A stretch of 64,000 nt of DNA from Isoetes taiwanensis. Lineage: Eukaryota > Streptophyta > Lycopodiopsida > Isoetales > Isoetaceae. A model generated the notes under the pieces. The model had not been told where the DNA came from, did not search any database, and worked only from the letters and a program-made list of their open reading frames with translations. The position numbers and the translations under genes were made by a program. The stretch lies in NCBI GenBank assembly GCA_021234155.1, contig JAJEKV010000588.1:1-64000 (forward strand), written 5' to 3'. Shown piece after piece: positions 1-13,120 of the stretch. Position 1 is the first letter of the stretch. Every line of letters starts with the position of its first letter.

Positions 1-599
1 GCAAACACATAAAACAAAATAAGAAAATTACCTTTAAATGATGAATCCGTGATTTACGCCCACCTTCGTGCATCAGAAGAAAGCTTTTCCTACCTGAAAA
101 AGAGGCTAGAACTTGCATATGACACCGCCTTTTAGAAAGAACAGAGGAAAGTTCAAAGAAGAAATCATTAAGGCGTTCCATCCCCACCTCCACACTAAAA
201 TGAGTAAAACATCCAAAACCACGAAATTCTTTACGAGCTTTAGAGCCAATCTGCAAAAGAAAAGAAAAATAATGCAACTTAGCACAAAAATCATGCCGTA
301 AGGAACATTCGTGATATAGAAGATGCCACGGCCCGACCTTAAAGCCGAAGGCTATCATCGTTCGTGCTTACTCGAATGTAATTTAAATAGAACTGCGGAA
401 AAGAGAAGGAACGTACCGACAAAAAAATATTTATACCCGCACGCCGACTTCACCAACCTAAAATCCATTTGCTTAAGCATCAAACTTTTACAGATATTCG
501 CGTGTCAGCCACGATCTCGCGCGCTTCTGGATGGCTTCTGCGTTTTTCTACGCCATCCCCGGTAAAAGGACATTCTTATATACGAACCCTAAAATGGCA

Positions 600-783
600 C
601 ATCAAATGGCATATATATTCTATTAACTCCATCACTTCGCAAGGGTTAGGGCAACCCAAAATTGTAGGATCTGACTATGCATGTCACCTATTGCGAAGTC
701 TAATGGGGAGCCTGCGATCAACCATCCCTCGACAGACCTTGAACTCGAGGGCCAAGGTTTTTCAACAGTCTCTGTGAGCCAGA
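600..783 (+). promoter_or_regulatory. Candidate promoter and 5' leader of the FIS1 homologue
   Basis: An AT-rich TATA-like run (ATATATATT at 611-619) lies about 165 bp before the FIS1 start codon at 784, a plausible plant TATA-to-ATG distance. The bases between would form the 5' UTR. The 600 bp further upstream show no recognisable gene; small open frames there look random. The transcription start is inferred, not seen. Confidence 0.35.
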
Positions 784-3700
784 ATGGACAGGTTTTCTGG
801 ACAAACTGTCTTCAGTTTTCGGCGCGACGGCGACAATTTGCCTTGGACGGATCCAGAAATGACGATCGAGGCAAGTATGCTTCTCTAATCTCATTAATAG
901 GTTTGCATCACTCTTGAATTTTATCAACCCATTTCCATAGATATCTGGAATTTGCAGATCGAGGCAATGGAATCCGTTTGCTGCAAATTTATAAAATGCC
1001 CTAAAACACAACTTTCTTATTCTTCTTCAATTTTTGTATGATCTAGCGGTTCCGTGCAATTTTCCATCATTCTGAGTAGGAAACTTGTTTGCAGAGTTGC
1101 CAACGGAAGCTGCGGGAGAAGGTGCAGGTTATCAGAAGCTACAGATCAGAGCGAAAGCATTTATGAGGTTTGCATGGGCTCTTGTGCATTCTCGTCAACC
1201 TGCAGACGTCAGCGGGGAATTGCAATGTTAGAAGGTCTGTGGCTGCTTTGACTGTATGTAGCTATTTCCATCTTCACTAGATTTGTAATCTGCACTTTGA
1301 ATAGTGGTTCTCATGGGCTTTCTCCAAGCTCTGGATGCATTTTGTATCCCATTTTGTATTTATGTGTTAAAATGCAAAAGCAAATTTGATTCTTCATTTT
1401 TTTTTAATCTTTGAAATAGGTCAGTGGATATAGAATACCTGCTTGCATTCCCAGACATAAATGTGTTTCTTGATCTTTCCATTCGGCACTCACACCCTGG
1501 AATCTCCGTGGTTGGACATACCCTCAGAGTTTTGTTGTCAGCAAGACTTTTCAGTTTCCACATCAGTCACTACTTTATCTTGTAACCAAACAATACGACA
1601 TGCTGTTCTGTCAGCTATTAACAATATTGATTTGTAGATCCAGGTCGATTGTTTTTTGGTAAGATTATAATTCACTTTTACATATCTTATTTGTAGGACA
1701 GCTGAATAAAACCCATGCTAGCCATAAAGCAGATCTACATGTCTCGGCACAAAGCAAAGGCCCTATTCCGGCTTTTTGTGCTTCACAAATCTGACTCTTC
1801 CTACTAAATGGGTGCAGTTCTACTGTTTTCTAGCTTGTGAAGGCACCTAAAATGATCCCACATTTGGCGCCTTCTATGGATCACTAGCCATGAGTGTTCC
1901 TGGATTTACCGCATATAGCCTATTAAAACAGCTTCCCACTAGTGCCCTAATCTATACTTTATGATCAAGGAAACCCCAAAGCTTCATAGTATTCAAAGTG
2001 GACTATATATGGCTAGAACACTCAAGTAGGTGAAATCACCTCATTGCTCCTCCTTCCAACCACGCCTTTGAAAAAGAATGCAGCCTGCTATACAATGCCT
2101 TAAATCTGTCCTTGTATATTTGTCTCTAAGGACCACTTCATGGGATGAAGGAAACCCAAAATCCCACATATAGGTGTATACATAGTTAGGCTTTAAGGTT
2201 GCTTTTAGTTCTAAATCAACCAAGACTAAGAATCATTATGTGTGAGGACTATGGATGTAAATTTACCTCACTGATTCCAATTATGTGATAGGAACTCAAA
2301 TGCATTTGTTGGCAGGAGCCTAAATTGTATCCATGGGAGATTTACTGCCGTTGACAATTGACAGAAAGCTTCGATGATAGAAAACTAGCATTGTCAATTT
2401 CATATATCGCATGAACAACAAAGCCCAATATTTCAAATTTCGCGACAAGAGATTCAGATCCCTGCACATGGCAACAACTAAATGAAATCTCAAAGATTTC
2501 ATCTGGCTCTGAAAGGTCGTTTATCACGAAGCGAGAGGCTTTAATAACCCGTGACGAATACAGCATGCTTAGCAAATCAGGGCTGAATCAGCCATATTTC
2601 TATGCCGTGAATCAGCCTGATTTCGCAGCAATTTTCGTAATTGCCTTTAAAGTTAATATCAAGTGGGGAAGCATAGTCTTGCTATAATCTTTCTTTCTGC
2701 CTATTCGATTCCCATTTTTACGGTTTTGTAGCATATCTAGGTGTATATGTCTGCATAAAGTCTAGATGGGAAAAGGTTGTGTGTATTACCCTGAAGATTG
2801 TCTGATCCTGGTAAATCCATTACATTTCTCCAATGGCCCCATGCTGTATTTGGGAAGCAGTTCTGCTCTTATACATTTGCGCCCATGATCAGTTAATCTT
2901 TGAAATGAAAATTAAATGGTATGTTCATCTCCCCTTAGATTGCATATTTTGTTTAATATAGCCTTGATGACCTGTTATTTTGGAGATTCTGGTTCTTTGC
3001 CTTTCTCTGATCCCAGATCTAATCTCAGCTTGAAAGATGGAATAATAAAGTGGTTAAGGTGTATTATGGCCTTCTCCAATACAAGATCACTTTTCAATGT
3101 TGACTTAATTCAAACCATCATTTGTTCCTTAGCATATCACAGCAATGGAAAGAGATGCATTTGTCAATTCCTGGCTAGTTTGTCCAAAATTTGTAATTGT
3201 GAATATTGTGCAATTATCATTTATACACTAAAGGAGTAATATAATGTCCTCCAACTTATCAGTATCTTAGCAACAGAGGTGGACCTCTTCAGAAGCTTAG
3301 AGATATTGTATTCTTTGGCAGTTGACATTTCAGGGCCAAAAAGATTATTCAAGGAGCAGGCGTTGGTAGAACAAGCCCTTGAAGTAAGTTTGCTTATTGC
3401 AGTATAAACTTCATGTAATCATAGTTCTAATCATAACCTGAAGTAAGTTTGCTGATTGAGATGCAGACTTCGTGCAATCATAACCATAGTCTTAGTCATA
3501 GTCTCTTTTTTTTTTCTTTTCTATTGAAGACCGGTATGTATCAGTGTGGACAAAGAGACTTTTTGAAGGGAAGTTTAACCTGTAAAAACAGCGAGGGTTC
3601 TCTTTGAAAACTGATGGAGAGGATATTATGAAGACACGAGACTTATTCTTATTCATATTCATAGTCATAGTCATAGTCATAGTCATAGTCATAGTCATGG

Positions 3701-3977
3701 TCATGGTCTCATGGTCGTCTTCTTCTCTTTCTCTCCAGAGATAGCTCCAGACTTCCATGCTTGGTGGATGAGGAAGATGGTAGAAGATAAAGATTGCAAA
3801 AGGTAATAGATTCAGATCTGTGCTGCTACTGGTGAAATAAAAATTGTTCAAATTGCTTATTTGTTGTGGCAGATGGGCTCATTGGGTGGGCTTAGCTGCA
3901 GCAGCAGTGGGTCTTGTGGCAAATGGAGAGTTGCTGCAGCACTCATAAAGAAGAAAATGACAATTGTTTCTAAATGA
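784..3977 (+). CDS. FIS1: Mitochondrial fission 1 protein homologue (five exons, frame broken by single-base indels)
   Basis: FIS1 is a tail-anchored outer-membrane protein of mitochondria and peroxisomes with a TPR-like cytosolic bundle; it acts in organelle division with dynamin-type GTPases. Exons seen: 784-874 (start MDRFSG, then GDNLPWTD, matching the plant N-terminus GDxxPWxD), 1095-1234 (RFAWALVHSRQPADV, then QRGIAMLE one frame over), 3271-3383 (EILYSLAV ... LVEQALE), 3741-3802 (IAPDFHAWW ... VEDK) and 3873-3977 (DGLIG, an Ala/Val/Leu-rich membrane segment, then a KKK tail). Every intron begins GT and ends AG, and exons 1-2 and 2-3 join in phase. The frame shifts at about 1210 (GTCAGCGG) and at two or three points in exon 5, each needing one base. 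The order and spacing of motifs match full-length plant FIS1. It is either a recent pseudogene or a real gene with consensus errors; I favour the latter slightly because splice sites are intact. Confidence 0.75.
3652..3714. repeat. TCATAG hexanucleotide microsatellite
   Basis: About seven tandem TCATAG units grade into TCATGG units. The array lies inside the third intron of the FIS1 homologue, just before the exon 4 acceptor. A looser run of the same motif occurs at 3480-3503. A minus-strand open frame with Met-Thr repeats is only a translation of this array. Confidence 0.9.
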
Positions 3978-6900
3978 CATGTCATACACACACATGTTTT
4001 CTGCGGGAAGCAGACTTTTTGTATATATTTGGCATCATAGACTATTCTATTCTGTTTCTCCTATGGTAGTAACAAAGTCCAGTGAGAATCTCCTTTTTAC
4101 CAGTTTTAAATGCAAATATCCATTCACCAAATGTTTAGTGCTTTGGGATCCTGCTGAATTCTGCATTTTTATATGGTTTTCCAGCGTCTCAAGAAAGTTA
4201 TCTTTAAAAAGTTTGCGATCCTATGAATTTCGCATTTTATGGTTTTGACGTCTCTCGAAAGTTCTGCAAAAGTTTGAATGATTACTATTGCAAAATAAAA
4301 CACTGAGGAGCTGACAAAGTATTATGGCTTTTTGGCCATTGGATTGCAGCACATGTGGGACATATTCCCTCCCAAATCCGAGGGTACAAACCGAATCATA
4401 AAGTCAAACTACGCCATGTTACGACCGACCATGAAGAAGAAAAGGAAGGAAGGAAGGTTCTTTTTATGTCGTGGAGGCTTAATCTACTTATCGACTAAAT
4501 CTACACTAAAAGTGTAAGCCCATTGCTAATTCTGGGTTGAAAACCCCCTTAGGAGGGGGAAAACCGCTGCGACAACAAACTAAAACGGTTGTCTGGCTCT
4601 CCCCTTATAAATATTCATATACTGGAAATGCACCCGCTAAACATGTTATATGCGGGGTGGCATGGTTTTATGTTAGAATTATTCCATTTTGTTAATAATA
4701 AAATTAGTTTTGTAACTTTGTATTTTCAAAGTTGGTGTGTGAAATGTGGATTTAAAGAGATTTGGGTGGATGGCAACTGCTTTCTGCGCTGGGAATGTGC
4801 ATGGCAAATTAGGAGTATGCACTATAGAGGGTTGCAGTATCTTAATAAAGTGAATTCGAGCACAAGCATATTTTGTGAAATGGAGTTTAGTTGCTATAAG
4901 ATTAGGGGTTGAATTTAGTTTACATCCATCTATACCAATGATTCATAAATTAAAGTGTAATCTTTATGTAACATGGGGCTTGCCATGGAGTCCATTGATT
5001 ATGGATTGAACATTCACCGATTGCAATTTGATGGGACAAAGGTTTGGGAGTTGAGTCCACACATGTTCGTGTCGGAACAATGCTCTTGAGTGCGAATTTC
5101 CAGAGCAAAAGGTACTGAGGTTTTCTGCTGTTAGTTATGTCATTTTCTATGGTGCATTTTCCGTGGTTGGCCAGCCGGGGAGATGGGATCGATAGTCGAC
5201 ATAAAAGGATGTTTACGTTTTTTTTTTCTTCCTATGTGTTTTGTTATTTTTAATTATTTTAATTTTCTGTTGTTGCAGACATTCCAGGGCAGCACAAAAC
5301 TATAGGACTGCTTGGAATGATTCATAAAAAAGAAGCATCCAATTGGTACACAGGATATTTTTTATGTTAAATCCGATGAGATTTGTCTTTACCCATGAAT
5401 AATGTCGCGATAAACTTCTGCGATTTTGGTTTCTGGTATTTGTGAAGGGGTTTTTCTCGCATGGTTGGGCTAAGATTCCTGTGGCGTATTGTATAGAAAA
5501 CAATGTTGAGCTTACCGTCATTTAGAGGTCGGGTTGCTTTGGGCTTAGGCTTTCGAAAAAGAAGAGTAAAAAAATTTGGAGGCCTTTTAGGGCGATGAAA
5601 GAAGGGATGCCCTTTTTTGGCAACGGCAGCGGAGCAGAGGCAGAGGCTTTTGATGCAGCAAAATGCATCAACGGAGGCAGAGAGGGGCGGCAGGCTTGTG
5701 GCGATAACATGCATTACAGGCTTTATCATAGAATGCAAGGATGTGTAATACCCTGGATAACAACCCTGCTTCTGAAGCGATGAAAGTGAGAAAGCATTGA
5801 ATATGGAAGTCGTATCAAGATCTTATGGTTTAATCAAAAACGCGGGCGCAACTCGGATGCTAGAACAGAGGCCCGGATTTGGATATATGGCGAAAAAGAA
5901 GAGTGGCAAAGCTCTGGGGTATCCATCCACTCATCCACTCATCCAGATGTTGAATGTTACTTTTGTTGCTTTTGTTCCTCCTCTGCTCTCTGCTTTGTTA
6001 CTTTTGAATGGAGGCTTATTGGCGAAGGCGGCTTTTCTGCCCTTGCAAGATTTTCCAGGTGTATCAATCTGCTTGCAGTTTGCTTACAAGATAGCCTACG
6101 ATTTTGACGTGCAAAAACCACCTTTTGTTTTCTGATCTGAGATTTAGCAAGAAAAATTATGAGCAACGCTAATTCTGTGGCATGTGCATTTATGCCGCTG
6201 CTATAGGTAAAAATGGAATTTTTGGTCCCGGTTCGAATCCTGCAACCATATCTGGAGGTTCGAATCCTGCAGCCATGTGTATGTTGTACAGGATCCACTG
6301 AGGCAGTTAGAGAGAGCATGGTTTTTGTAGAAATTGTTAATGCTATGGTTTATTATGCTGATACTATTTTCAATGGACAACACCATAGGAAATGGCATGG
6401 TGATTTTTAATGGTAGAATGTTAATGGTAGATCTGCACAATACCAAAGAATATGCTACAATCAATGGCCCCAATCAACGTTGAGCAAAAAACCCATAATA
6501 CTTGATAAATGTTGAGTTGTCCTAACCATGAATAAATGTTAAGTTGTCGTGACAATGAATAGATGTCAAGCATCTCCTATATTTATGCATAGGCAATAAA
6601 GAACATAAAAGTGCACTTATAAACCAAATTGTACCCTAAAACACTATTTGCTACAATCTGGGTTTGTAGATCACGAATAAAAAGTCTAGGTTTATGGCAC
6701 TACAACAAAAATTGACTTTGCAAATTGGCATGTGCAGAATAGAGACAAATAGATTTGAGTGCATTTAAACAAAGAAACGAGATAGCGTCATACCAAAAAT
6801 GTAAAACGAGTCAACATTTGCATTTGCCATTGCCTTGAAATTTTTAGCGGCCCTATTTACCTGCCCACAGCCAGCATTTGCTCTAAAATGTCAAATGCTG

Positions 6901-8173
6901 AATCAAATAATCACCTATCCTGTTAATCAAACAGGCATAAGCTCCATTTAAAGCTTACATTTGGCATACGACACCACTACGAATAATTGTGCATCATCTT
7001 GTAGAATGACCCTGCTCTACATCAACTAAGCCCATGGTTTCCATCTATGCTCCTTTGCAAAAGTGCCATAATTTGCAATATCCCTGCTTACATTGCCACT
7101 ATGTCCATTGCCATTCACATTAAAGATCTGCACCTCAATGAATGTGATAGTTATCACTATAGCAAACGACCCGTTCCATAAGTGAGGCCCTCCTCGAAAG
7201 CACACCCTGTCAATCAAATGTTCAACAAAATCAGTCTGTAACAACTTATAAATCAAAGAACATGCCTATTGAAGTCGGTTATACGCTACATTGACTATTG
7301 AGTTGGTTATATCACTGTATGCAAACAACTAGACATGCGCATTTTAAGATGAGATCAAGGGGGATAAATGGAAATACTAAATGGGAAGTATAAAAATGCC
7401 TCTAGATGGCAATGTTGAAGCTTGGTTTCACCAACCGTAAGCCCTTGCTATCTTAGACACGTATATGTAGTTTGCATGGGGTGGCAAGATCGCGCACTAC
7501 AGCAAGCATAAGCTTCGATCAGAGTTGGAAATCCACATCCACGAATTTCTGTCCAGAACCCAAACCGAGGCTAGATATAGCCATGTAAGGTCTATAATAT
7601 CAATTCACACCATTTAGAACTCCACAAACAATGCCATTTGAAACAGAATGGGAGAATGTATCCAATATCGTGATTTTCTACCCACTTGTCGTTGAATGTG
7701 TTGTCATATGTCCTTGACCAAAATGAGAAAATAAATTACAGAGCATTTAGAAATTTGAAGGTTTTTCTATCAGAATACCACCTAAACTCCAAGCTTACCT
7801 ATGTGGTTTGACAAATCCTCTACAAATAACAAATCCATAACAATTATCTGCAGAAAAGTGCAAAAAAAGTTCATGAATATCATGAAAATGATGAAAGCCT
7901 GAACAATTACATAGTAAAGGTGCAGAGAATACAGTTCATTACAATATGCAGCTTCATCAAAAGGGGATCAGACAATCCAAATATAAAATCTTCTACAGAT
8001 TTAAATTTTTCTGAAAAATTGAATTAAGACAAAAACATCAAGAATACATATAGAAGGCCAGATTTCATACCATTTCTCAGATCGTTTGCAACTCAATCTT
8101 CAAGCATAGACCCAACATATATATAATCAAATTCTGAACTGAACTTCTATTTCCAGATTTTTTAAAAGGAGCT
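3978..8173. other. Intergenic stretch with no gene I can support
   Basis: AT-rich sequence with scattered short open frames and no convincing exon chain. A short palindrome (CCCCCTTAGGAGGGGG) lies near 4545-4560. An exon-like fragment at 5055-5111 ends at a GT donor but has no partner I can find. Open frames of 60-120 codons at 5367-5738 and 5797-6319 exist on both strands and resemble no family I know. Confidence 0.4.
6230..6270 (+). repeat. Two tRNA-type B-box motifs in tandem (SINE-like remnant)
   Basis: GGTTCGAATCCTGC occurs twice, starting at 6230 and 6257. This is the internal RNA polymerase III B-box/T-arm sequence. No clear A box or paired acceptor stem lies upstream, so this is a tRNA-derived fragment rather than a tRNA gene. 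Confidence 0.4.
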
Positions 8174-9065
8174 TCACCATAGCTCCCTATCAAATGCTAC
8201 ATCAGTCCATTCGTGCACATAATACTCCCATTTGAACTGTTAAAACAACATCAACATATTTCAGTTTACTTCCTTGTTTTAATCGAATATGAAAACATAA
8301 TACCTACCGGTTTTTTCGCTGAAGAGGGCTGGGCGAAGAAGAAGTGCTTTGACGGATCTGTCTTCTTCTGTTACTAGGATTTGAGAGGACTTTCGCCCTT
8401 AGGACAAAGGACCAGCTTCTGCCACAATGGTCGTGCCCCAAGATCATTCCAAGGTGCGGCCATCGTAACGATTTGTTGCCTTTGGCCGCCCCAACGCCTC
8501 TTTCCTGATTGAAGAACCAAAAAAATAAATTAAAAAAATCCTACTTACATCTGCAATGCAAATCGGCAAACTTTCAAAGGCATTTCTAAGATATAAACCG
8601 ATGTGCAGATGCCACTTATATCTTGTTGCTTCAAACTCTTCATCCTTGCTTTCATATAATTTCTTCTGTAGGCAGCATCGTAATGAAACAGAAGAAAAGT
8701 AATGGAAACAACCGGACTCAACATGTACAGATATGGCCACATAGGCAAGATTTGGGAGGCAACAGACCATAACAAAACCAGGCATATAAAAAAAACATGT
8801 CGGTCATGGACTCTAATGGCGGATCAGGCCGGTTAAGAAACCATACTGGAGTATTCTAAATAGCCATAGCCATGCCCACCTGCGGGCAGGACTTGGAGAA
8901 ATGAAATGTCTCAGAGATAGGTTACGCTTGTAAACTGGAGAGTAAATCATAACTGAAGCTGCCATCGGACTTCTAAACTGAAGAACAACTCATAATGCAC
9001 AGCATAATCACAGCATACCTCTCAAAACCACTCTTGTATCCGGGAAGATTCTGAAGAATATCCAT
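8174..9065 (-). CDS. Candidate multi-exon gene of unknown function
   Basis: Reading leftwards, an ATG at 9065 in a strong context (GGCCATGG) opens MDILQNLPGYKSGFE and meets a GT donor at 9018. Later exon-like blocks have good borders: 8665-8549 (acceptor CTACAG, donor GTAAGT), 8504 to about 8308 (acceptor ATCAG, open for 65 codons in one frame) and 8236-8174 (acceptor TAACAG, reading FKWEYYVHEWTDVAFDREL, then W and a TGA). A TATA box lies upstream. I do not recognise the family. Phases do not all agree between exons, so an exon may be missing or the frame damaged. Overlapping frames are both open in 8549-8665, so the reading there is undecided. Confidence 0.35.
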
Positions 9066-9211
9066 GGCCGGCCCGAGGCCAGTCTGTCACGGCGCTATGC
9101 CTATCCGACGCTCTGCGATGCATCTCACCGTCAATATACCACGTCAGCATAAACAAATGGCCAAGACAATCCTTGGACGGCCACGATTCAAACCAGATAG
9201 CCCTCTGTAGA

Positions 9212-9223
9212 ATATATATATAA
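9212..9223 (-). promoter_or_regulatory. TATA-box candidate for the minus-strand gene at 8.2-9.1 kb
   Basis: A TATATATATA-type run lies about 150 bp upstream of the ATG at 9065 on the minus strand. A similar run occurs in the same arrangement before the minus-strand gene at 20.2-21.6 kb. Position and composition are the only evidence. Confidence 0.35.
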
Positions 9224-9259
9224 GGTAGATAAGTTACGCATCGATCCATATGGTGCATG

Positions 9260-9998
9260 TTCTATTATGTTTTAGAATTCTTCTAGATTTTTAAAAATTA
9301 TTTTAAGAATGCTTTAAATTTTGTTCTATTTTGTTCATGTTCAGTTTTGTGTATGTTCATGAAGATTCTCCCTTAGATTTTTTAGATTTTATGAGATTCT
9401 CTCGGCTTCCATCCAAAAATTACTATTTCAACTTCTATTTTAAATTGGGGGTGCTTATCCAGTGCTTTTACTAGTCAAAGTTCATCCTAGAACTTAAATT
9501 CTAAGATTCATTTAGGGTTTATGAGGTTCCCTCGGATTTTATGAAAGATTCCCTTACATTCTATTACATTCCACCCAAAAAAATTACTATTTTTATGGAC
9601 TTTTTATTATTTACTATTCTTAGCAACTTCTATTTTAGGTCGAGATGCTTACTATCTTTAGTTGACTAGTCAAAACTCATTTTAGGACTTTCTAGAATAA
9701 TCTCTTTAGATTTTATGATATTCCATTAGATTCCTTTAGATTCCAAACAAAAAATATTATTTTAGAAACTTTTCACAATATATTATTCTTAGTAACTTCT
9801 ATTTTGGGGGTGAGGTGCTTATTCATGCTAGTTGACCAATCAAAGCTCACTCTAGAACTTTCTAGAACATTCCCTTAGATTTTATGACATTCCCTTAGAT
9901 TCTAGCAAAAAGTTACTAGTTTAGAAACTTTTCAAATTTTACTATTCTAGCAACAGTTTAGAATATTTAGAGCTTTCTAGAAATTTTGTCGCCTCAAG
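9260..9998 (+). repeat. Degenerate AGATTCCC-type minisatellite, copy 1
   Basis: Imperfect repeats of TTCCCTTAGATT / TTTTATGA / GATTC words, mixed with longer shared phrases such as GAGGTGCTTA and ACTTTCTAGAAC. The same family occurs on this strand at 37.9-38.7 kb and inverted at 34.9-35.9 kb. No coding potential is seen. Confidence 0.7.
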
Positions 9999-10029
9999 GA
10001 TATAAAAAAAAAACAATATATGACATGAT

Positions 10030-10100
10030 CGATGCCTCCCCCTTAGTGAACCTTATGGGGCAGGGGTTTGATTCTTTTTAAGAGGACAACGTCAATGATT
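10030..10100 (+). repeat. Weak tRNA-like block after the AGATTCCC repeat
   Basis: GGGGTTTGATTC at about 10063-10074 resembles a decayed B box, preceded by a GATGCCTCCCCCTTAG block. Its place directly after an AGATTCCC repeat mirrors the clearer tRNA-like head at 38.73 kb. Alone the motif is too weak to be sure. Confidence 0.25.
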
Positions 10101-12780
10101 TAACTTCTCTTTTTCTTGCTCATCTATGGGGTGTGTTTACTTTTTTAAAAGCTTTTTATTATAGGACATTATTATACAACATCTACAACTTTTTATTATA
10201 AAAGACATTCTAGGGCATTCTAGAATGATGTATAAGACATGTATATTACACATTACGGTCTCCTTTAAATGTACTCCTATGGGATTTGGTATAATGCTTA
10301 TATAGCCCCATTATTTGTGTCGTGCTTATCATATATCGTGGGTAAGTTCACGCTAGAGCAATCTATTGCATGACATGTCCAATATAATTCAGCATGTTTT
10401 TTATTGCGACACACTGAATTTTTGTTCAATCAATATGACACCATAACCGTTTTGTATTCAACTTACCAAGTAATTATACTTAGCAAAGATCAATGCTTGG
10501 ACTAATGGTTCACCTAAGAAAACATTTACAATGGTTGTTTTAACATTTGGATTAGATGCTTACAATTGCATTTAAACTTCCTAAAGTACTTGCTCTCTCT
10601 TGTTGCATTATGATACAATATAAGACCATTTTTTAACATTAGAAGGACCATGGCTTGGTCATGTTCTAGAAAGCATGAATCTCTTTTGCAATGAAGACAT
10701 CCTAGCACAAATAAGCTCAAGAAGTGGGCAATCAATAATTGCATTAAAACACATCAATATATTGCAAAGAAGACAATAGTAAATAGAAAACCAAAGAAAT
10801 CCTCCTAGTGTAGCATATTGTCCAAAAAGGTGAATATAGTGTAAATTTGGAACATCACATCTATATCATTTTGACATCCCTCAACTCAGCATTGGGCAAA
10901 AACGTACCTAACATCTTTTATACATTAGTCATTTTTCCTATTGCTACCTTCATTATGAAATTAGAGATGCATTTAGAAGCAATCATGATCTCAGTTCTAC
11001 TATAAATCAAGTCTATACATTTAGGTAACAAAACCATTGTGATATAAGAAACGTACGTCTATCTCCATTATGATGATGTTATCAATACATTCGTACTTGG
11101 CATAATACATATTATGATCCGACTCAAACTCTGGCTCAATGCCATGGTTTTATTGCATCACAAAGTAGCTTCGTTGGAATCCACATATCCTTGAGAGTAG
11201 ACATGCAAGATGATACCTTCTTTGACTTGGCAACGTCCCGAGCGCTATTTTTGAGAAGTCTCAATTAAATAACCAATAGATAGGTAAGACCCTATGTTTA
11301 AGATGCAAATGAAATTAGATAAACAAAATGGCAGTGTTAGAAGTTCCTTGCCATTCCTTGGACTCAAACATGTCAAACGTTATCTTCAAGTATTATTGCT
11401 ATAAACAATAGGCACTAATGTCCCTTTCTATACTAATGCCTAGGCTCTCTACAATATGGAACACAAACTTGACAAAACTGATAATTTGCAAGTATATCAT
11501 TAGATAAATAAGACGTAATATGTTGGAGAAGCAAAATAAGGTAATAAGATCGCTAGGACACAATTGCAAAAGATGTCCAAACACAAAAGGTGTATAAAAG
11601 ATTGAGGTTTAGCAAATGTGATCGCACATTTGCCTCTAGGATCCTTAGAGATTGGTTAGCTAGAATTGTACAAATTATTCCAAAATTGCCCAACTTTACA
11701 ACGGTAGCACTAAATGACTAATCTCTTATAACTTAAATAAATTAACTATGATTCATGCACAAGCTAATGATTTAATTACTTAACATACTCTGCGGAATGT
11801 TAAGAAAAGAGTGCATATAGTTTCCATGAGCATGTTGTAGTCACGGCAAGCGTGGGGTGCCGGCTTAGCTGTGAAGAGTTGGCATCTAAAACAGAGGCTT
11901 CTCTATCAGACAACATTGCAGGAAAGAGGTAATGCCAGTTGTTAACAACGATTATACTTCTACTAGAAAAAACGATTATAACATCGAGAAAAAGGAAATG
12001 CGGGATATAAATCTTCCTATGAACAAAAACTGGGTCATATACCCCTCCATGCAACTAGGCTAGCATCTGACCAATCCTAAAGCTGAAACCTCAAAATTCA
12101 ATGAAACAACAAAGAATCGCCCGATATACTTATAATAAGGATCACGGAATGATATAAGCGGTGAAGAGGGAGCTTATCTTTGATGATCTAGTTCTCGATA
12201 CACCAAGAGGGATGCCATGGAATCCCATGAATAGATCGACATTGCTTTATATCTTAATTCTTACTCGAATGATGTAGAATTTATCGTCATTTAAGTGCAA
12301 GCTACATTCCATATGAGAGGCATCCATTTAAAAGCTTAAGAAAAGACCTAAAAAAAAAATCCTAGGCACCACGGTTCTCAAATTCCTAGTCTAAATATGT
12401 CAAATATGACAAATTGCATTATTTGCTCTAGTTTTCTGTGAGTAGTAATAGAATTAAGTAACTTTAAGAAAAAGCTCCATTTCCTAAACATGAGCATGCA
12501 TTGGAAAGCTCGAGGGAACAACCTATAAAAGATGCTAGGTATATGTTTTCAAATTCATAGTACAAATGGGTGAAATAAATCAAAGTATATGAGCGGTCCA
12601 AAAAGCTCAATTACCACAGGGATATGCCCTCAAAAGCGGGTTCACTTCATGTGGGATTCTAAATGGTAGCAAAATGGCTACACTTGCCGTTATTACGGAC
12701 GGACAAAAATGATCTTCAAGGGTGCTTTTTGCTTAACCTACCCAACTTTTGAAGTTATAGCACCTTACCGGCACCTAAAT
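10101..12780. other. AT-rich region without supportable genes
   Basis: Long AT-rich sequence with short open frames only (the longest, 84 codons on minus at 11800-12054, resembles no family). A loosely duplicated phrase containing CTAGG and TTCTCAAATTC/TTTTCAAATTC occurs around 12320-12420 and again at 12500-12580. I see no exon chain. Confidence 0.4.
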
Positions 12781-13120
12781 TAACGCGGGGCGGGCTCGGG
12801 CGGGCTCATGATGGGCTCGTGGCGTGTTTGAAGTGGCCGGTTGGCGGGTTCGGCGGCTTCAATTCCGGCCGGTTATACTCGGCGGCCATCATCATAGAAT
12901 TCAGCCAGCGACCATTTTACCTTGCATTCGAGCTCTTGAACAAACTTATCTCCCAAGCTTTGTGTATTTGTACTCTGTTTTTCTTCCTTTGCAATTCCGT
13001 GACTCTTTTTGCAACTATACCATGAGTTCTCCCAGCGCCCGGAGGTATCGCATTTTTGCTATCTTTTTTTAGAAAATATTTGTGCTTGACAAATTTATAA
13101 TGCAAAGTACTCAAATGTAA

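Noticed and set aside
3492-3851. 119-codon minus-strand frame with Met-Thr repeats
   Set aside because: It is the translation of the TCATAG microsatellite inside a FIS1 intron.
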